Shown here piece by piece: positions 25,688 to 36,300 of a stretch of DNA of 64,000 nucleotides. The notes beneath the pieces were generated by a model. That model did no database searches, was not told the origin of the DNA, and saw only the letters and a list, made by a program, of their open reading frames with translations. The DNA is from Pigmentibacter ruber. Lineage in GTDB: Bacteria > Bdellovibrionota_B > Oligoflexia > Silvanigrellales > Silvanigrellaceae. Position numbers and translations under genes: made by a program. Every line of letters begins with the position of its first letter. Position 1 is the stretch's first letter. Location of the stretch: contig NZ_WSSC01000001.1 of the NCBI RefSeq assembly GCF_009792895.1, forward strand, positions 1,426,001 through 1,490,000, written 5' to 3'.

Positions 25688-27727
25688 TTAATCTAAATTT
25701 AATTCAGGGTGATTTTGATAATATGCTAAAACTTCAGGATTTGCCATTGCTTCCTTATTTTTAACTTCCAATCCATTTATCACACTTTTGACAGCGGTCT
25801 CAACTATTTTTCCAGATCTTGTCCGTGGAATATCTGGAACAGAAATTATTTTTGCTGGGACATGTCTTGGAGAACAATTTACTTTTAATTTACCTTTAAT
25901 TTCATCTATAAGTGTAGGCGTTAAATTTTTATCAACTTTTAGTTTGACAAACAAAATAATTCTAGTGTCATTTTGCCATTTTTGTTCAACAGCAATACTT
26001 TCTAAAATATCCTCAAATTGTTCAACTTGGCGATATATGTCCGCAGTTCCAATTCTTACCCCACCTGGATTTAAAGTTGCATCTGATCTTCCATAAATAA
26101 CGATACCACCTGAAGATTTTATTTCAGCCCAATCTCCATGGTGCCATACGTTGACAAATTTTTTAAAGTAACTATTAAAAAATTTAGAATGATCATGATC
26201 ATTCCAAAAATAAATTGGCTGCGAAGGAAATGGTAAAGTACAAACCAATTCACCTTGTTCGTTGATAATACTTTTTCCAAATTCATTAAAAACTTCAACT
26301 TTCATACCAAGACCTGGAGTTTGAATTTCTCCTTTAAAAACTTTGCCAGTAGGATTTCCTAACACAAAACAAGAAATAATATCGGTTCCACCAGACAAAG
26401 ATGATAGACACACATCTTTTTTAATATTTTGATAGACAAATTCAAAGCTTTCATCATGCAACGGTGAACCAGTAGAACCTATAAAATCTAAATTTTTTAA
26501 AGGATATTTATTTTTTGGTATAAAAGAAGTTTTTTTAATTGCATCGATATATTTAGCTGAAGTTCCAAAAAAACGAACTTTTTCTGAGTCTATATAGTTA
26601 AATAACATTTCTGGCGAAGGAAAAAAAGGTGAGCCGTCATAAAGAATTATTGTACAGTTAGATGCTAGTGCAGATACCAGCCATTGATACATCATCCAAC
26701 CACAAGTTGTATAGTAGAAGACTTTATCGCCATCTTTAAAATCACAGTGTAGTTTATGTTCTTTTACATGCTGAATTAAAGTTCCCCCAGCTCCATGCAC
26801 AATACACTTTGGGACGCCTGTTGTTCCAGAAGAATACATTATGAACAAAGGATGATTAAATGGGAATTTTGGATATTGTATTTCTTTATATTCAAATTTT
26901 TTAAGAACGGATAAATAATTACTATATTTTATATCAGGAGAAATTAATATTTTATCAATATTTTCAATTTCATTACTAAAATAATTAACTTCCACAATAT
27001 TTTTTAACGACTTTAAATTTCTTATTATTTCAGTTATTTTTTTAAAATCTTGAATCACTTTACCATTATAAACACTTGAATCAGAAAAAACAAAAAGTTT
27101 AGGTTCAATTTGCCCAAATCTATCTAAAACTCCTTGAATCCCAAAATCTGGAGAACAAAATGAACAGATAGCTCCCAAACTAGCTGCCGCTAAAAACAAA
27201 GTAATTGTTTCAGGAATATTTGGCATATAAAATGCAATACAATCATTTTTTTCAATCCCAATTGAAAGAAGAAATTGCTGCATTTTAGAAACCTGCATGT
27301 TTAATTCTGTCCAACTTAATTTTTTTTCTTGAAAATTTTCACCTCTAAAAACAATAGCTAATTCAGAATCATTTTTCCTTAGTAAATTTTGCGTGTAATT
27401 TAAATTAACAGAAGGGAACCATTCCACTTTTTTAAAATCATCAATATTAATTACACTATATTCATCTTCATTATCATGAATTATTTGAAAATATTCTAAA
27501 ATATTTTGCCAAAATAGTAATACAGAATGATGATTTTTTTTTCCCGCATATTCACCAATTGACCATAAATATAGTTCATGAAAATTTTTTAAATTAAGAT
27601 TATATTTCTGATTAATATAATTTCTAAATAATGTAAGATTTGCAGATTTTATTTTTTCTTCTGAAGGTTCCCAAAGGCATTCACTCGCAGCTGAATTAAA
27701 CATTTGAACACAATGGGATTTAAACAT
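25688..27727 (-). CDS. Acetoacetyl-CoA synthetase (acetoacetate-CoA ligase)
   Basis: Activates acetoacetate with ATP and CoA, linking ketone bodies or polyhydroxybutyrate breakdown to central metabolism. AMP-forming ligase motifs: IMYSSGTTGVPKCIVHGAGG (A3), YTTCGWMMYQWLV, GGTDIISCFVLGNP, WHHGDWAEIKSSGGIVIYGR and the catalytic lysine of RTRSGKIVETAVKS. The N-terminal LWEPSEEKIKSANLTLF and the C-terminal KEAMANPEVLAYY are characteristic of acetoacetyl-CoA rather than acetyl-CoA synthetases. 679 residues, normal length. ATG 27727 has GGAAAG upstream; it starts 3 bp after the thioesterase stop, so the two are co-translated. Confidence 0.92.
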   Translation of the reverse strand: MFKSHCVQMFNSAASECLWEPSEEKIKSANLTLFRNYINQKYNLNLKNFHELYLWSIGEYAGKKNHHSVLLFWQNILEYFQIIHDNEDEYSVINIDDFKKVEWFPSVNLNYTQNLLRKNDSELAIVFRGENFQEKKLSWTELNMQVSKMQQFLLSIGIEKNDCIAFYMPNIPETITLFLAAASLGAICSFCSPDFGIQGVLDRFGQIEPKLFVFSDSSVYNGKVIQDFKKITEIIRNLKSLKNIVEVNYFSNEIENIDKILISPDIKYSNYLSVLKKFEYKEIQYPKFPFNHPLFIMYSSGTTGVPKCIVHGAGGTLIQHVKEHKLHCDFKDGDKVFYYTTCGWMMYQWLVSALASNCTIILYDGSPFFPSPEMLFNYIDSEKVRFFGTSAKYIDAIKKTSFIPKNKYPLKNLDFIGSTGSPLHDESFEFVYQNIKKDVCLSSLSGGTDIISCFVLGNPTGKVFKGEIQTPGLGMKVEVFNEFGKSIINEQGELVCTLPFPSQPIYFWNDHDHSKFFNSYFKKFVNVWHHGDWAEIKSSGGIVIYGRSDATLNPGGVRIGTADIYRQVEQFEDILESIAVEQKWQNDTRIILFVKLKVDKNLTPTLIDEIKGKLKVNCSPRHVPAKIISVPDIPRTRSGKIVETAVKSVINGLEVKNKEAMANPEVLAYYQNHPELNLD

Positions 27728-27730
27728 AAG

Positions 27731-28174
27731 TCAACTTTCCTCTAGCACAAAATTATGATGTGTTGATCTTCCAAATTTATCTATTTTTACAAACACGAGG
27801 TCACAGTTTAAAATAGTACGGAGTCTATCCTCAGTGTCAATCTGTTTTGCACGACAAACACATTCAACAGTTATCGAGGATTTCCCAATTGCTTTTACGC
27901 AACAAAGAAATTCTAATACATCACCAAGTTTTGCTGGTTCATTGAACAACACTTCAGATATTTTTTTAGTCACAACATGATGAGTTTTCAAAATTTCCAT
28001 TACAAAAATACCTGCACACTCATCTGCCCATTGAACTAGCAATCCACCAAATAAATTATTCCCTGCATTTAAGTGTGCACTTAGCACCAAATGGGATGTT
28101 ACTCGGATATATGTTCTATTATTTATGGTGACTTCACTTGGGTTAGCAACCCTAATTTGATTTATACTTGACAT
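27731..28174 (-). CDS. Acyl-CoA thioesterase, hotdog fold (YciA/BACH-like)
   Basis: Hydrolyses acyl-CoA thioesters in the cytoplasm. The hotdog signature SAHLNAGNNLFGGLLVQWAD carries the N-x-x-x-x-x-G-G and Asp pattern of the acyl-CoA hydrolase family; EPAKLGDVLEFLCCVKAIGKSSITVECVC is the second conserved strand region. 147 residues, typical. ATG 28174 follows a GAGG ribosome site. First gene of a minus-strand run with acetoacetyl-CoA synthetase, which suggests a shared role in acyl-CoA/short-chain acid balance. Confidence 0.85.
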   Translation of the reverse strand: MSSINQIRVANPSEVTINNRTYIRVTSHLVLSAHLNAGNNLFGGLLVQWADECAGIFVMEILKTHHVVTKKISEVLFNEPAKLGDVLEFLCCVKAIGKSSITVECVCRAKQIDTEDRLRTILNCDLVFVKIDKFGRSTHHNFVLEES

Positions 28175-28266
28175 AATTGAGCCTCAGGAGCGTTAGGTTA
28201 ACCCAGTTTAAAAATGTTAAAATAAAGGGATGAATATAAAAAATCAAATCATTAAGGAAAAAGTAC

Positions 28267-29250
28267 ATGACTCCAAGTCAAAAAGCGGCTGCAATTCTTG
28301 CCTTAGCAGGAGAAGAAAACGCTGCAAAACTTATCCAAAACATTCCAGAATATGAAACTAAAAAAATTTTAAAAGCTTTTTCACGCTTACCTATTTTGAC
28401 TGAAAAAGATATAGAAATATTAGCTAAAGAATTTGTTGACCTTGTTAAAAAAGTTGATTCTTATCAAGGTGCTTTTTCGATAAATAAAGCAAAGCAAATT
28501 TTATCGAAAGCAAATTTAACTTTAAAAGATCCAACTTGGATTGAACAGCTATCAGACTCCTATCTTATTGATGAAATAAGAAATATTCTTGAAACAATCT
28601 ATGAAAAAGTTCTAATTCAATGGTTAAAACTTGAACATCCTCAAACAATAACTCTCATTCTAGCAATCGCCCCCCCCGATAAATGCTCAGCAATATTTAA
28701 ACATCTCAACGAAAGTGTTAGAACAGAAATACTCTTAAGAATTAGTGTCTTAAATCATGTTGATACACCAGAACTTGAAAATGTTCATGAAGAACTAGAA
28801 AAGTTACAAAAAAATATGAATTCTAGAAATACAACTCCAAATGGAGTGGAAAAGATAAGCCAAATGCTTCAAGCGGCAAATAGTGATTTTAGAACGCAAT
28901 TACTTGCAGGATTAAGCTCGAAAAATCCTGAACTGGCTAACAAAATTGCACAAGATATGTTGACTTTGTCGCGTATATCTGAATTAAATTCCAATCATCT
29001 TAGCTTATTATGTTCAAATTTAAGCGACCAAGTACTATCTTTAGGACTGCGCCTAGAAGATGACTCTGTAAAAGAAAAATTTCTTTCCTGTGTAGCAAAA
29101 AAAAGGAGACATTTGATAGAAAATGACTGGGAACATGGAAAGGTACAAAAAAAAATAGTTGAAAACGCCATTTCAACTATTATAAAAAAGGCCTTAGAGC
29201 TAAAGGAAAAGGGGAAAATAGCATTTCCTTGGGAAGAAACTTTGGTATAA
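28267..29250 (+). CDS. FliG-like protein (flagellar motor switch family)
   Basis: Resembles FliG along its whole length (327 residues, family about 335). N-terminal PSQKAAAILALAGEENAAKLIQ matches the FliG 'K.A..L..LG...A..I' start; the middle domain has the EHPQ motif (LEHPQTITLILAIAPPDKCS, about residues 118-137); the C-terminal LEDDSVKEKFLSCVAKKRR and ELKEKGKI end fit FliG_C. The C-domain's torque helix region is divergent, so interaction with MotA cannot be assumed. ATG 28267 is preceded by AAGGA. No fliF, fliM or other basal-body gene is nearby; it may be a second copy or a diverged paralogue. Confidence 0.8.
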   Translation: MTPSQKAAAILALAGEENAAKLIQNIPEYETKKILKAFSRLPILTEKDIEILAKEFVDLVKKVDSYQGAFSINKAKQILSKANLTLKDPTWIEQLSDSYLIDEIRNILETIYEKVLIQWLKLEHPQTITLILAIAPPDKCSAIFKHLNESVRTEILLRISVLNHVDTPELENVHEELEKLQKNMNSRNTTPNGVEKISQMLQAANSDFRTQLLAGLSSKNPELANKIAQDMLTLSRISELNSNHLSLLCSNLSDQVLSLGLRLEDDSVKEKFLSCVAKKRRHLIENDWEHGKVQKKIVENAISTIIKKALELKEKGKIAFPWEETLV

Positions 29251-29301
29251 GAAGAAAATTGAAATTTGGGTACATGTTTCCCTTTACTTATGGAGTCTTC
29301 A

Positions 29302-30279
29302 ATGGCACAGCAACAAAAAGAATATCCTGTTACGGTAGTTACTGGATTTCTAGGATCTGGAAAAACTACTCTGTTAAATAGAATGCTACAAGAAAATCAT
29401 GGAAAAAAAATAGCGGTAATTCTGAATGAAATTGGTGATGTTAATTTAGACTCTGAACTGGTTGTTCAAAGCATTGGTGAAGAATTAAAAATTATGAATA
29501 ATGGCTGTGTTTGCTGCACAGTTCGTGGAGATCTCACTAAAATTTGTCTTGATTTAATTAAAAAGAAAATTAATTTTGACCATGTTGTAATTGAAACTAC
29601 TGGTATGGCAGATCCAAGCCCTGTTGCACAAACATTTTTTATGGATGAAAATCTTCGTAAATATTTTTATCTGGATGCTGTTGTAACAGTTGTAGATGCG
29701 AAACATATAGATCAAAATTTGTCTGAAATTAAAGAAACACAGGATCAAATAGGCTTTGCTGATGTTATTTTATTAAATAAAATTGATACAATTGATGAGA
29801 AAAGAATTCTAGAAGTAGAAAATAAAATAAAAACAATTAATCCAATAGCAAAACTTTTCAAAACTGTAAATTCAAATGTACAAATAGGGGAAGTTCTTGC
29901 CATAAATGCATTTGATCTTCAGGCTAGAATAGAAATCAATCCTGAAATAACAAAGGAATATCATGAACATTCTCATGACGATGCCATTCAAAGTATTTAT
30001 CTTGAAGAAACAAGACCGCTAGATATTGAAAAAATAAATCGCTTTATGCAACTTGTATTAAATGAATTAGGTAATCAAGTCTTAAGATATAAAGGAATAT
30101 TATATATAAAGAATGAATCTAAAAGAATTGTTTTTCAAGGCGTGCATACCACCATGGGAAGTAATGAAGATAGAGAATGGCTTCCATCTGAAGAAAAGAA
30201 AACAAGAATTGTCTTTATTGGTCGCCATTTACCTAAAGATGTTTTGGAAGAAGGAATTTCTCTTTGCGTAGCTAAGTAA
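29302..30279 (+). CDS. CobW/P47K-family GTP-binding metallochaperone (COG0523)
   Basis: G3E-type GTPase that supplies metal (zinc, cobalt) to target proteins. Walker A VVTGFLGSGKTTLLNRML, the metal-binding CxCC motif in NNGCVCCTVRGDL, VIETTGMADPSP switch region and the GTP-specificity NKID (LLNKIDTIDEK). A His-rich loop EYHEHSHDD (about 225-233) is typical of zinc-linked members. Start ATG 29302 (MAQQQKEYPVTV) has GGAG six bases upstream; an upstream ATG (29290) and TTG (29266) lack good sites. The 3' end overlaps the convergent EcsC gene by 8 bp. No cobalamin genes nearby, so a zinc role (ZigA/YeiR-like) is more likely than CobW proper. Confidence 0.88.
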   Translation: MAQQQKEYPVTVVTGFLGSGKTTLLNRMLQENHGKKIAVILNEIGDVNLDSELVVQSIGEELKIMNNGCVCCTVRGDLTKICLDLIKKKINFDHVVIETTGMADPSPVAQTFFMDENLRKYFYLDAVVTVVDAKHIDQNLSEIKETQDQIGFADVILLNKIDTIDEKRILEVENKIKTINPIAKLFKTVNSNVQIGEVLAINAFDLQARIEINPEITKEYHEHSHDDAIQSIYLEETRPLDIEKINRFMQLVLNELGNQVLRYKGILYIKNESKRIVFQGVHTTMGSNEDREWLPSEEKKTRIVFIGRHLPKDVLEEGISLCVAK

Positions 30280-30922
30280 CATTTGTTTCTTTAATGTTTT
30301 TAAGGAATGCTTTTTTTGCTATATCACCTATAGCATTTGTGGTAATTCCATCAAAAGCACCGCCTATAACACCACCTAATAACGGAACAGCTTTCCCAAA
30401 ATTTATAACACTTTTTCCCCCAAATCTAGATAACAAACTTAAACCAATAGCTTTATTCAAGCGCATTATTGTTTCTTTACTAATATTTTGAATCACATTA
30501 TGTAAAACTTTTGTTCCTAAATTAACACCCGCTTTTTTTAATATTTCTGCGCCAGCAGAACCACACAAACATGCAAGAACCATGGTTTTCACACGATCAT
30601 CATGCACATCATAGCCATTCATAATTGCAATTGCAGCTATCATTCTGATTTGCAAAAAAGATACTCCAGCAATATTAGAAGGTAGGGTTACTGGAATAAC
30701 TACAATACCACCTAGTCCAGTTAAAAAACCCCATGAAGCTGCTTTTGTATTCTGCCAGCGGATTAAACTATCAATTTTTTCTTCTAAGGAACCTTCTTGT
30801 TTTAAATATTCCTCTGCCAAAATAAAAGCACTATCCAGTCCAGGTAAATTTTGTGTGAGGGCTTTCTCGTATGCCCAATCTAATGTTTTTAAAATTAATG
30901 ATTCATTCAATTTTTCAGCCAT
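30272..30922 (-). CDS. EcsC-family protein
   Basis: 216 residues with the EcsC domain: GFLTGLGGIVVIPVTLPSNI followed by SFLQIRMIAAIAIMNGYD, and MVLACLCGSAGAEILKKAG. The hydrophobic stretches suggest membrane association. The C-terminal region is glycine-rich (FGKAVPLLGGVIGGAFDGI). EcsC proteins occur near secretion-associated ABC systems in Bacillus, but their molecular function is unclear; here it is monocistronic between the CobW gene (3' overlap) and a LysM/barrel gene (divergent). Confidence 0.8.
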   Translation of the reverse strand: MAEKLNESLILKTLDWAYEKALTQNLPGLDSAFILAEEYLKQEGSLEEKIDSLIRWQNTKAASWGFLTGLGGIVVIPVTLPSNIAGVSFLQIRMIAAIAIMNGYDVHDDRVKTMVLACLCGSAGAEILKKAGVNLGTKVLHNVIQNISKETIMRLNKAIGLSLLSRFGGKSVINFGKAVPLLGGVIGGAFDGITTNAIGDIAKKAFLKNIKETNVT

Positions 30923-31062
30923 TTACATGCCCTTGAAGAGTTAAGAAGAAATAAAATTTCTAGAAAATTTTCATAAACTAGGAAATTTTAACCTTATCTA
31001 GCAAATTTTTGAAATAATAAAAACAAAATTTTAAAAAACCTCAAAATGTAACGAAATTATGT

Positions 31063-32172
31063 ATGAATTTTATTTATGAAAGCAAGCAATTGAAATTGAT
31101 AATCTATAAATTAAAAACAAAAAAATTAATTATTACTGTAAGTATCATCTTATTTAAATTTCAACTTTCTTATTCAAAAGAAATCATAAATAATTCAGAT
31201 AATAAAACAAATAATTTAAATAACATAGATCATGAATCTCATGAAGCTAATATTGATGAATTAAAAAAAAGCAAAGTTATAAAATTAAAAGAAAATAAAA
31301 ATACAGCTTGCGAACTATATGAAATAAAAGAAGGTGAAACAATAACTAGTATTTTAAGAAAAAAAAAATATTTTCCTATTTATGGAGAAAATGGATTTCT
31401 AAAAAAAACACTTAAAATTAATCCAAACATTTCAAGCTATAATATAACCCTATCTGAAGGAGAATCTATTTGTTTACTTAAAAATGAATTAATAAATGAA
31501 GATAAATTGAATAATATAGATTCAAATTTTCATTCTTATTACTTAGAAAGCGGAATAAAATATTTACGTTTGATAGAAATAGATTCAACATCTGGCACTG
31601 AAGCAAAACTTTTATCAAGAGCTATTCCTTTTATTGAAACTGGTTTTATCCAAAATTGGACAAAAGACTTTAAAAGCTATTTAGGAATTAATTATTCAAT
31701 TTCTCAAATTATGCAATCAGATTCAAGTGTAGTAATAGGTGATAGTATAATAAGAATTACAAATTATTTTCTAGGTCTTAATTATAAATTTAACTCATTA
31801 TTATATTCAGAACTTTTAATTTCTTATGGTGATACTCTTGTTGTAAGAGCTGTAGGTGATAATACTTTAAAAATCGAAAAAATGTCTAATACAAAATTTA
31901 AATTTTTAGGGGGAATTAATTTTTTGAATTTCGAAAATATTTTTTTTAATAGCGAATTAGGTTTTTTACTGAATACAAAATTTAATAATGAGATTTACAA
32001 TTCTGATTATGGTAAAGGTTATGAAGGTGCTCTATTAGTAATTATAGCTAATAATGGATGGAATTTAAGAGGACGTGTATACTATAGCCATTACTCTACT
32101 TATGTTCAGCCAGTTACTTTTGATTATACCGAAGTTGGAATTTCAATACGCCTTACTGTTGATTTAGAGTAA
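31063..32172 (+). CDS. LysM-variant / barrel-like outer-surface protein (short form)
   Basis: 369 residues. A hydrophobic export signal lies at about 24-36 (LIITVSIILFKFQLSYS); the true start may be ATG 31063 or a TTG some nine codons later, as neither has a convincing ribosome site. A degenerate copy of the LysM variant spans about 84-143 (YEIKEGETITSILRKK, inserted PIYGENGFL, KINPN, LSEGESICLL). From about 160 to the end it is beta-rich and shares the marks of the family barrel domain: IQNWTKDFKSYLGINYS, LGLNYKFNSLLYSEL, DYGKGYEGALLV and a final GISIRLTVDLE. There is no FN3 part. It ends 2 bp from the convergent DsbA-like gene. The 90-residue spacing between LysM part and barrel is much shorter than in its FN3-bearing paralogues. 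Confidence 0.65.
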   Translation: MNFIYESKQLKLIIYKLKTKKLIITVSIILFKFQLSYSKEIINNSDNKTNNLNNIDHESHEANIDELKKSKVIKLKENKNTACELYEIKEGETITSILRKKKYFPIYGENGFLKKTLKINPNISSYNITLSEGESICLLKNELINEDKLNNIDSNFHSYYLESGIKYLRLIEIDSTSGTEAKLLSRAIPFIETGFIQNWTKDFKSYLGINYSISQIMQSDSSVVIGDSIIRITNYFLGLNYKFNSLLYSELLISYGDTLVVRAVGDNTLKIEKMSNTKFKFLGGINFLNFENIFFNSELGFLLNTKFNNEIYNSDYGKGYEGALLVIIANNGWNLRGRVYYSHYSTYVQPVTFDYTEVGISIRLTVDLE

Positions 32173-32174
32173 TA

Positions 32175-33272
32175 TCAATTTATCTCATTTTTTATTCTAT
32201 CGTCTAATTCATTCAAAGAAAAATTTAATTCTCTTTTATTTAAATATATAGTCGGATTCCCTTGAAAACCATTTGTAGAATACAATTTATTTTGAATTAA
32301 AATCAGTTTGTCATTAACTTTTTTGGAATCTAAGCAGGTATTAAAATTATTTATATCAAGTTTTGCATTATTAGCAATACTTAATACTTTATTTTTAATT
32401 TCATCATTTTTCAAATTTTCATTTTCATTATTTTTAGAAGTAAAAGTAAGAACTTTCCTAGAATAACTCCAGTATTTATCATTACCTTGTTCTTGAGCAC
32501 AAAAAGCTCCTTTGGCAAAAAAACCGCTTAAAGAATTTATACTTGATGTGTAAGGAATGTTTATAAAATTAACTTTTTTGCCATATTTTTTATAAATATC
32601 TTCTACTTTATTTTCTAACTCAATACTTTTAGGGTTTGTATAGTCAAGAATACTAATTAGTGATATATTAGTATTACTATTACCTCTATTTGGAAAAACA
32701 CTTATATCAAAAAGCAAAGGATTACCTAAAGGTTTACTAACATATGATATATATTTTCCATTGTTATATAGTTCAGATATTTTTTTATCTGATATTAAAT
32801 TCATTTTTTCATAATTTAATTGAAATTGAATTTGCGTCTTAATTTTCTCAAATCCTTGTCCAGAAAATACATTGACTCCATGTTCTTTAACCATTTTATT
32901 ATAATATATAAGAGCATCATCTTCACTAGCTTGATTAAACTTTATAAGATCAAATAAAGTTGGAATATAATTTTTATCTACTCTTTTATTTTGTTCTTTT
33001 GCAAGTATAATTCTTAAAGCTAAATGATCTGCAAACCTTTTTTCAGCATTATAAATATTATTTTCAATATTTGCATATTCTAAAATTAAATCATTTGGTA
33101 AATCTGCACTTGTCCATACACTATCACCAATCTTTACTATTTTTTTTACTATCCTATTTTGATTGGAAGAATATTTATTTTGAATAAATTGATAAGTTAA
33201 AAAAAGAGCAAAGCCACTGAAAATTCCTAAAAGATATATAGAAATATAAAATAATTTGTTCTGTTTCAACAT
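32175..33272 (-). CDS. Membrane-anchored DsbA-like thioredoxin-fold protein lacking CXXC
   Basis: N-terminal membrane anchor at about 8-27 (FYISIYLLGIFSGFALFLTY). Residues 40-150 are helical (KIGDSVWTSADLPNDL, NAEKRFADHLALRIILAKEQ), reminiscent of the N-terminal helical regions fused to some exported thioredoxin-fold proteins. Residues 175-360 look like a Thioredoxin_4/BdbD-DsbA domain: the first strand ends in SILDYTNPKSIELENKVEDI where active family members have D-x-x-C-P-x-C, so the redox CXXC is absent. Two later cysteines remain (GAFCAQEQGNDKYW and NTCLDSKKVN), at positions where BdbD-type proteins carry a second pair. AGGAGGT lies upstream of ATG 33272, 47 bp after the giant FN3 gene, so it is likely co-transcribed with it. 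Confidence 0.65.
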   Translation of the reverse strand: MLKQNKLFYISIYLLGIFSGFALFLTYQFIQNKYSSNQNRIVKKIVKIGDSVWTSADLPNDLILEYANIENNIYNAEKRFADHLALRIILAKEQNKRVDKNYIPTLFDLIKFNQASEDDALIYYNKMVKEHGVNVFSGQGFEKIKTQIQFQLNYEKMNLISDKKISELYNNGKYISYVSKPLGNPLLFDISVFPNRGNSNTNISLISILDYTNPKSIELENKVEDIYKKYGKKVNFINIPYTSSINSLSGFFAKGAFCAQEQGNDKYWSYSRKVLTFTSKNNENENLKNDEIKNKVLSIANNAKLDINNFNTCLDSKKVNDKLILIQNKLYSTNGFQGNPTIYLNKRELNFSLNELDDRIKNEIN

Positions 33273-33319
33273 TAAAGCAACCTCCTAAATTTATAATCTA
33301 GGAATTATATTAGCATACT

Positions 33320-36300
33320 TTAATAGATACTAATTCCATATCCTTTCCCAAAACCTGAACCACTGGCACAACTACCAGCAGAAGGAATTGATCCATTCGC
33401 AGCTATTGGACAGGAATACACTACACCGTTAGAATTTACGATATAAACATCGCTACTATTTGGTGTACTTGTAATTGCCCATATTGTTCCAAATCCATTT
33501 GCAGTATTTGTACAACTTGAACTTGAAGGAAATACCCCACTATTAAAAGGACAGACATAAACATTCCCATTCGAATAACCACCAACATAAGCATAACTGC
33601 CATTGTAACCCATACCCCAAGCTCCAGTAAATGTACTCGATTGAGAACAACCAGAAAAATTAGGTACGACTCCGCTATTTAATGGACATGATGTTACTTT
33701 ATTTACAGAAGAATAATTTGCAAGATAAAAGTAATTATTTTTTACAAAACCAGCATAAATTTTACTAAATCCAGTACCAACAGAACAACCACTAGAATTA
33801 GGAATGGAACCATTACTTTGCACCGGACATGAATAGATTGTTCCAGCACTATACATCACAACATACACATAATTATTTGCATAATAAATTGTAGGATATG
33901 CTGGAAAAGAATCACTAAATCCAGTACTTTTTAAACAACTTGCTGCAGTAGATGGAATGGAATTATTTGTAATAGGACATGCATATACAAATCCAGAACT
34001 ATTTACAACATACAAAAATGAGCTTGAAGCTGATACGCTATATAAACTTCCAAATCCAGTTGAAGCTGTGCAGCTAGACGCATTAGGTACAGCACCACCA
34101 GATAAAGTGCAAGTATAGACAGAACCATTATTATCACCAATATATGTTACTGTAGCAGGAACAGGAAAATTAACAGTGTATGCACTGCGTACAATTTCCA
34201 TACTATTAAAATTTAAAGCACTATTTGTCCAAGCTGCAGCAAAAGCTAAATATCCATTTAATGTAAAATTCTGTTGACTTCCAATGCGTGGGAAATTACC
34301 TAATATAAAATTACCACCTCCTAAAGCTGTTGCATTTGTTGAAGGTAACGTTTGAGTTCCATTCGTATCTAAAATATTTGTTGTACCACTTAATGATCTG
34401 CCAACAAAATTATATCCTACATTACTATTTGTAATAGTTTGATTCGCTAAATCATCACGAAAGTTATTTCCACTACCACTATTAAATCCAAACCCATTTG
34501 TTGAATTAGCAGATGAATTCGTTGAATAACCAAAAATACCATTAAAATTAGTTGAACTTGGATTTTGTGCATATGCTACAATTGTAGATGGTTGTGTCGA
34601 ATTAAAAATTGCTGAATTAGATGTAGCAATACCATAATTTGGAGCTGATGCTAAAGCAGAACTGCCCAGTACTCCATTTTGATCCCAAGCAAACGAGGAT
34701 GAAGTTAGTGTAGAGTTATGCTGATCGCAATATAAGTCAAACAAAGTTCTATTACTTACACTTCCATAGCCAGCATTTTGTTGCTTTTGCATTGCATATA
34801 ATACATCTGGTATAGAAACATTGTTAGCAATTAAATTATCTAGAAAGTTTTTAATTTGTCCTTGTCCAGCTGCAGTTAACGAAAACCCAGAAATAGTACT
34901 GACTCTATTTGAATAATCTGTTAATATTCCGCTCGTATTAATTCCATTTGTTGTAGAATTTCCGTTAATACAAACTTTATTACTCCCTAAAAAATTTGAA
35001 CAAGTTACACATGCTGTCAAAACTTTACATAAGTCAGAAGATTGAGTTGTATAAGTTGAAGACGTAACACCATTTATAATGCTGTTATTAGCATACCAAC
35101 TATAAGAACAGTTTGATGTATCACTCCATGTCCCTAAAGTAGTAGAAAGTATATTTCCTGTTGAAGTAATAATATTTGATGTAGAACTAATACCTGATCC
35201 ACTTAGTACTGGTGTCACAGTATTTTGAGGAGAACTATAAGTAACAGATGCGATATTTGAATTAGCAGTTGTATTAAATGCATTTGTAGCTGTTACTACA
35301 TAATAATATGTTGTTCCGTTAACTGGATTACTTAAATCTGAGCATGAAGTATTTGTTAAATTTGAATTAGCACAAGTACCTGCTGTTAAAGGAAGATACC
35401 CACTGCCAGATGTAGTAGATCGTTTTACAGTATATGTTATTGCTGAATTACCTGGACTTGCTGTCCAATTTACAGCAATGGAGCCTACTCCAGAAATAGT
35501 TGCTGTTACTCCTGTTGGTGGTGTCGTTTGCGTAACAGCACTAACAGAACTTGATTGAATTGTGGTTCCTGCTGAATTCACCGCCTGTACTGCATAGTAA
35601 TAAATATTTCCTGGAGAACCTCCTGTATCAGAACAATTTAATCCACTAATTCCTGCAGGAGTACATGTACCTGTTGAAAATGTTGAAAAGCTTCCTGCTA
35701 AATTTGTTAACGATCGTAATACAATATAACTTATACTTGAATTTCCAGGGCTCGCACTCCAACTGATATTAATTGTAGTAGTATTTGTTGCTGTTGCAGA
35801 AATTGTTGTAGGCGTATTTGTAGGTAAAGTAACAGAAGTATTACTTGTAACTGAGGTTGTTCCACCAGCATTTGTTGCTGAAATATTATAGTAATAAATA
35901 TTTCCTGCAGTTGCTGATGAGTCTAAACAACTTGCCAAAGAAGATGTAATTGTAACATTACATACAATTTGAGAAAAACCTGAACCACTATTTAAAGATC
36001 TAAATACATTATAAGTTATGCTAGCAGATCCTGGACTCACTGTCCAAGAGAGATTTACTGAAGATGAAGAAACTGCTGTCGCACTTAATCCGGTTGGTGT
36101 AGATGTTAATGTTGTTGCAGTTGCTTGAACTGAATTTGCCGTTGTTCCTGCAATATTAGTCGAAGTAACTACATAGTAATATTTTGTCCCGATTGCTAAT
36201 CCAGAATCAGTACAGGTAATACCAGATAAATTGCCAAAACATCCGCTTCCACTAGGAACTGCTGTAAAAGTTGTTCCATTTATGGATCGCAAAACACTAT

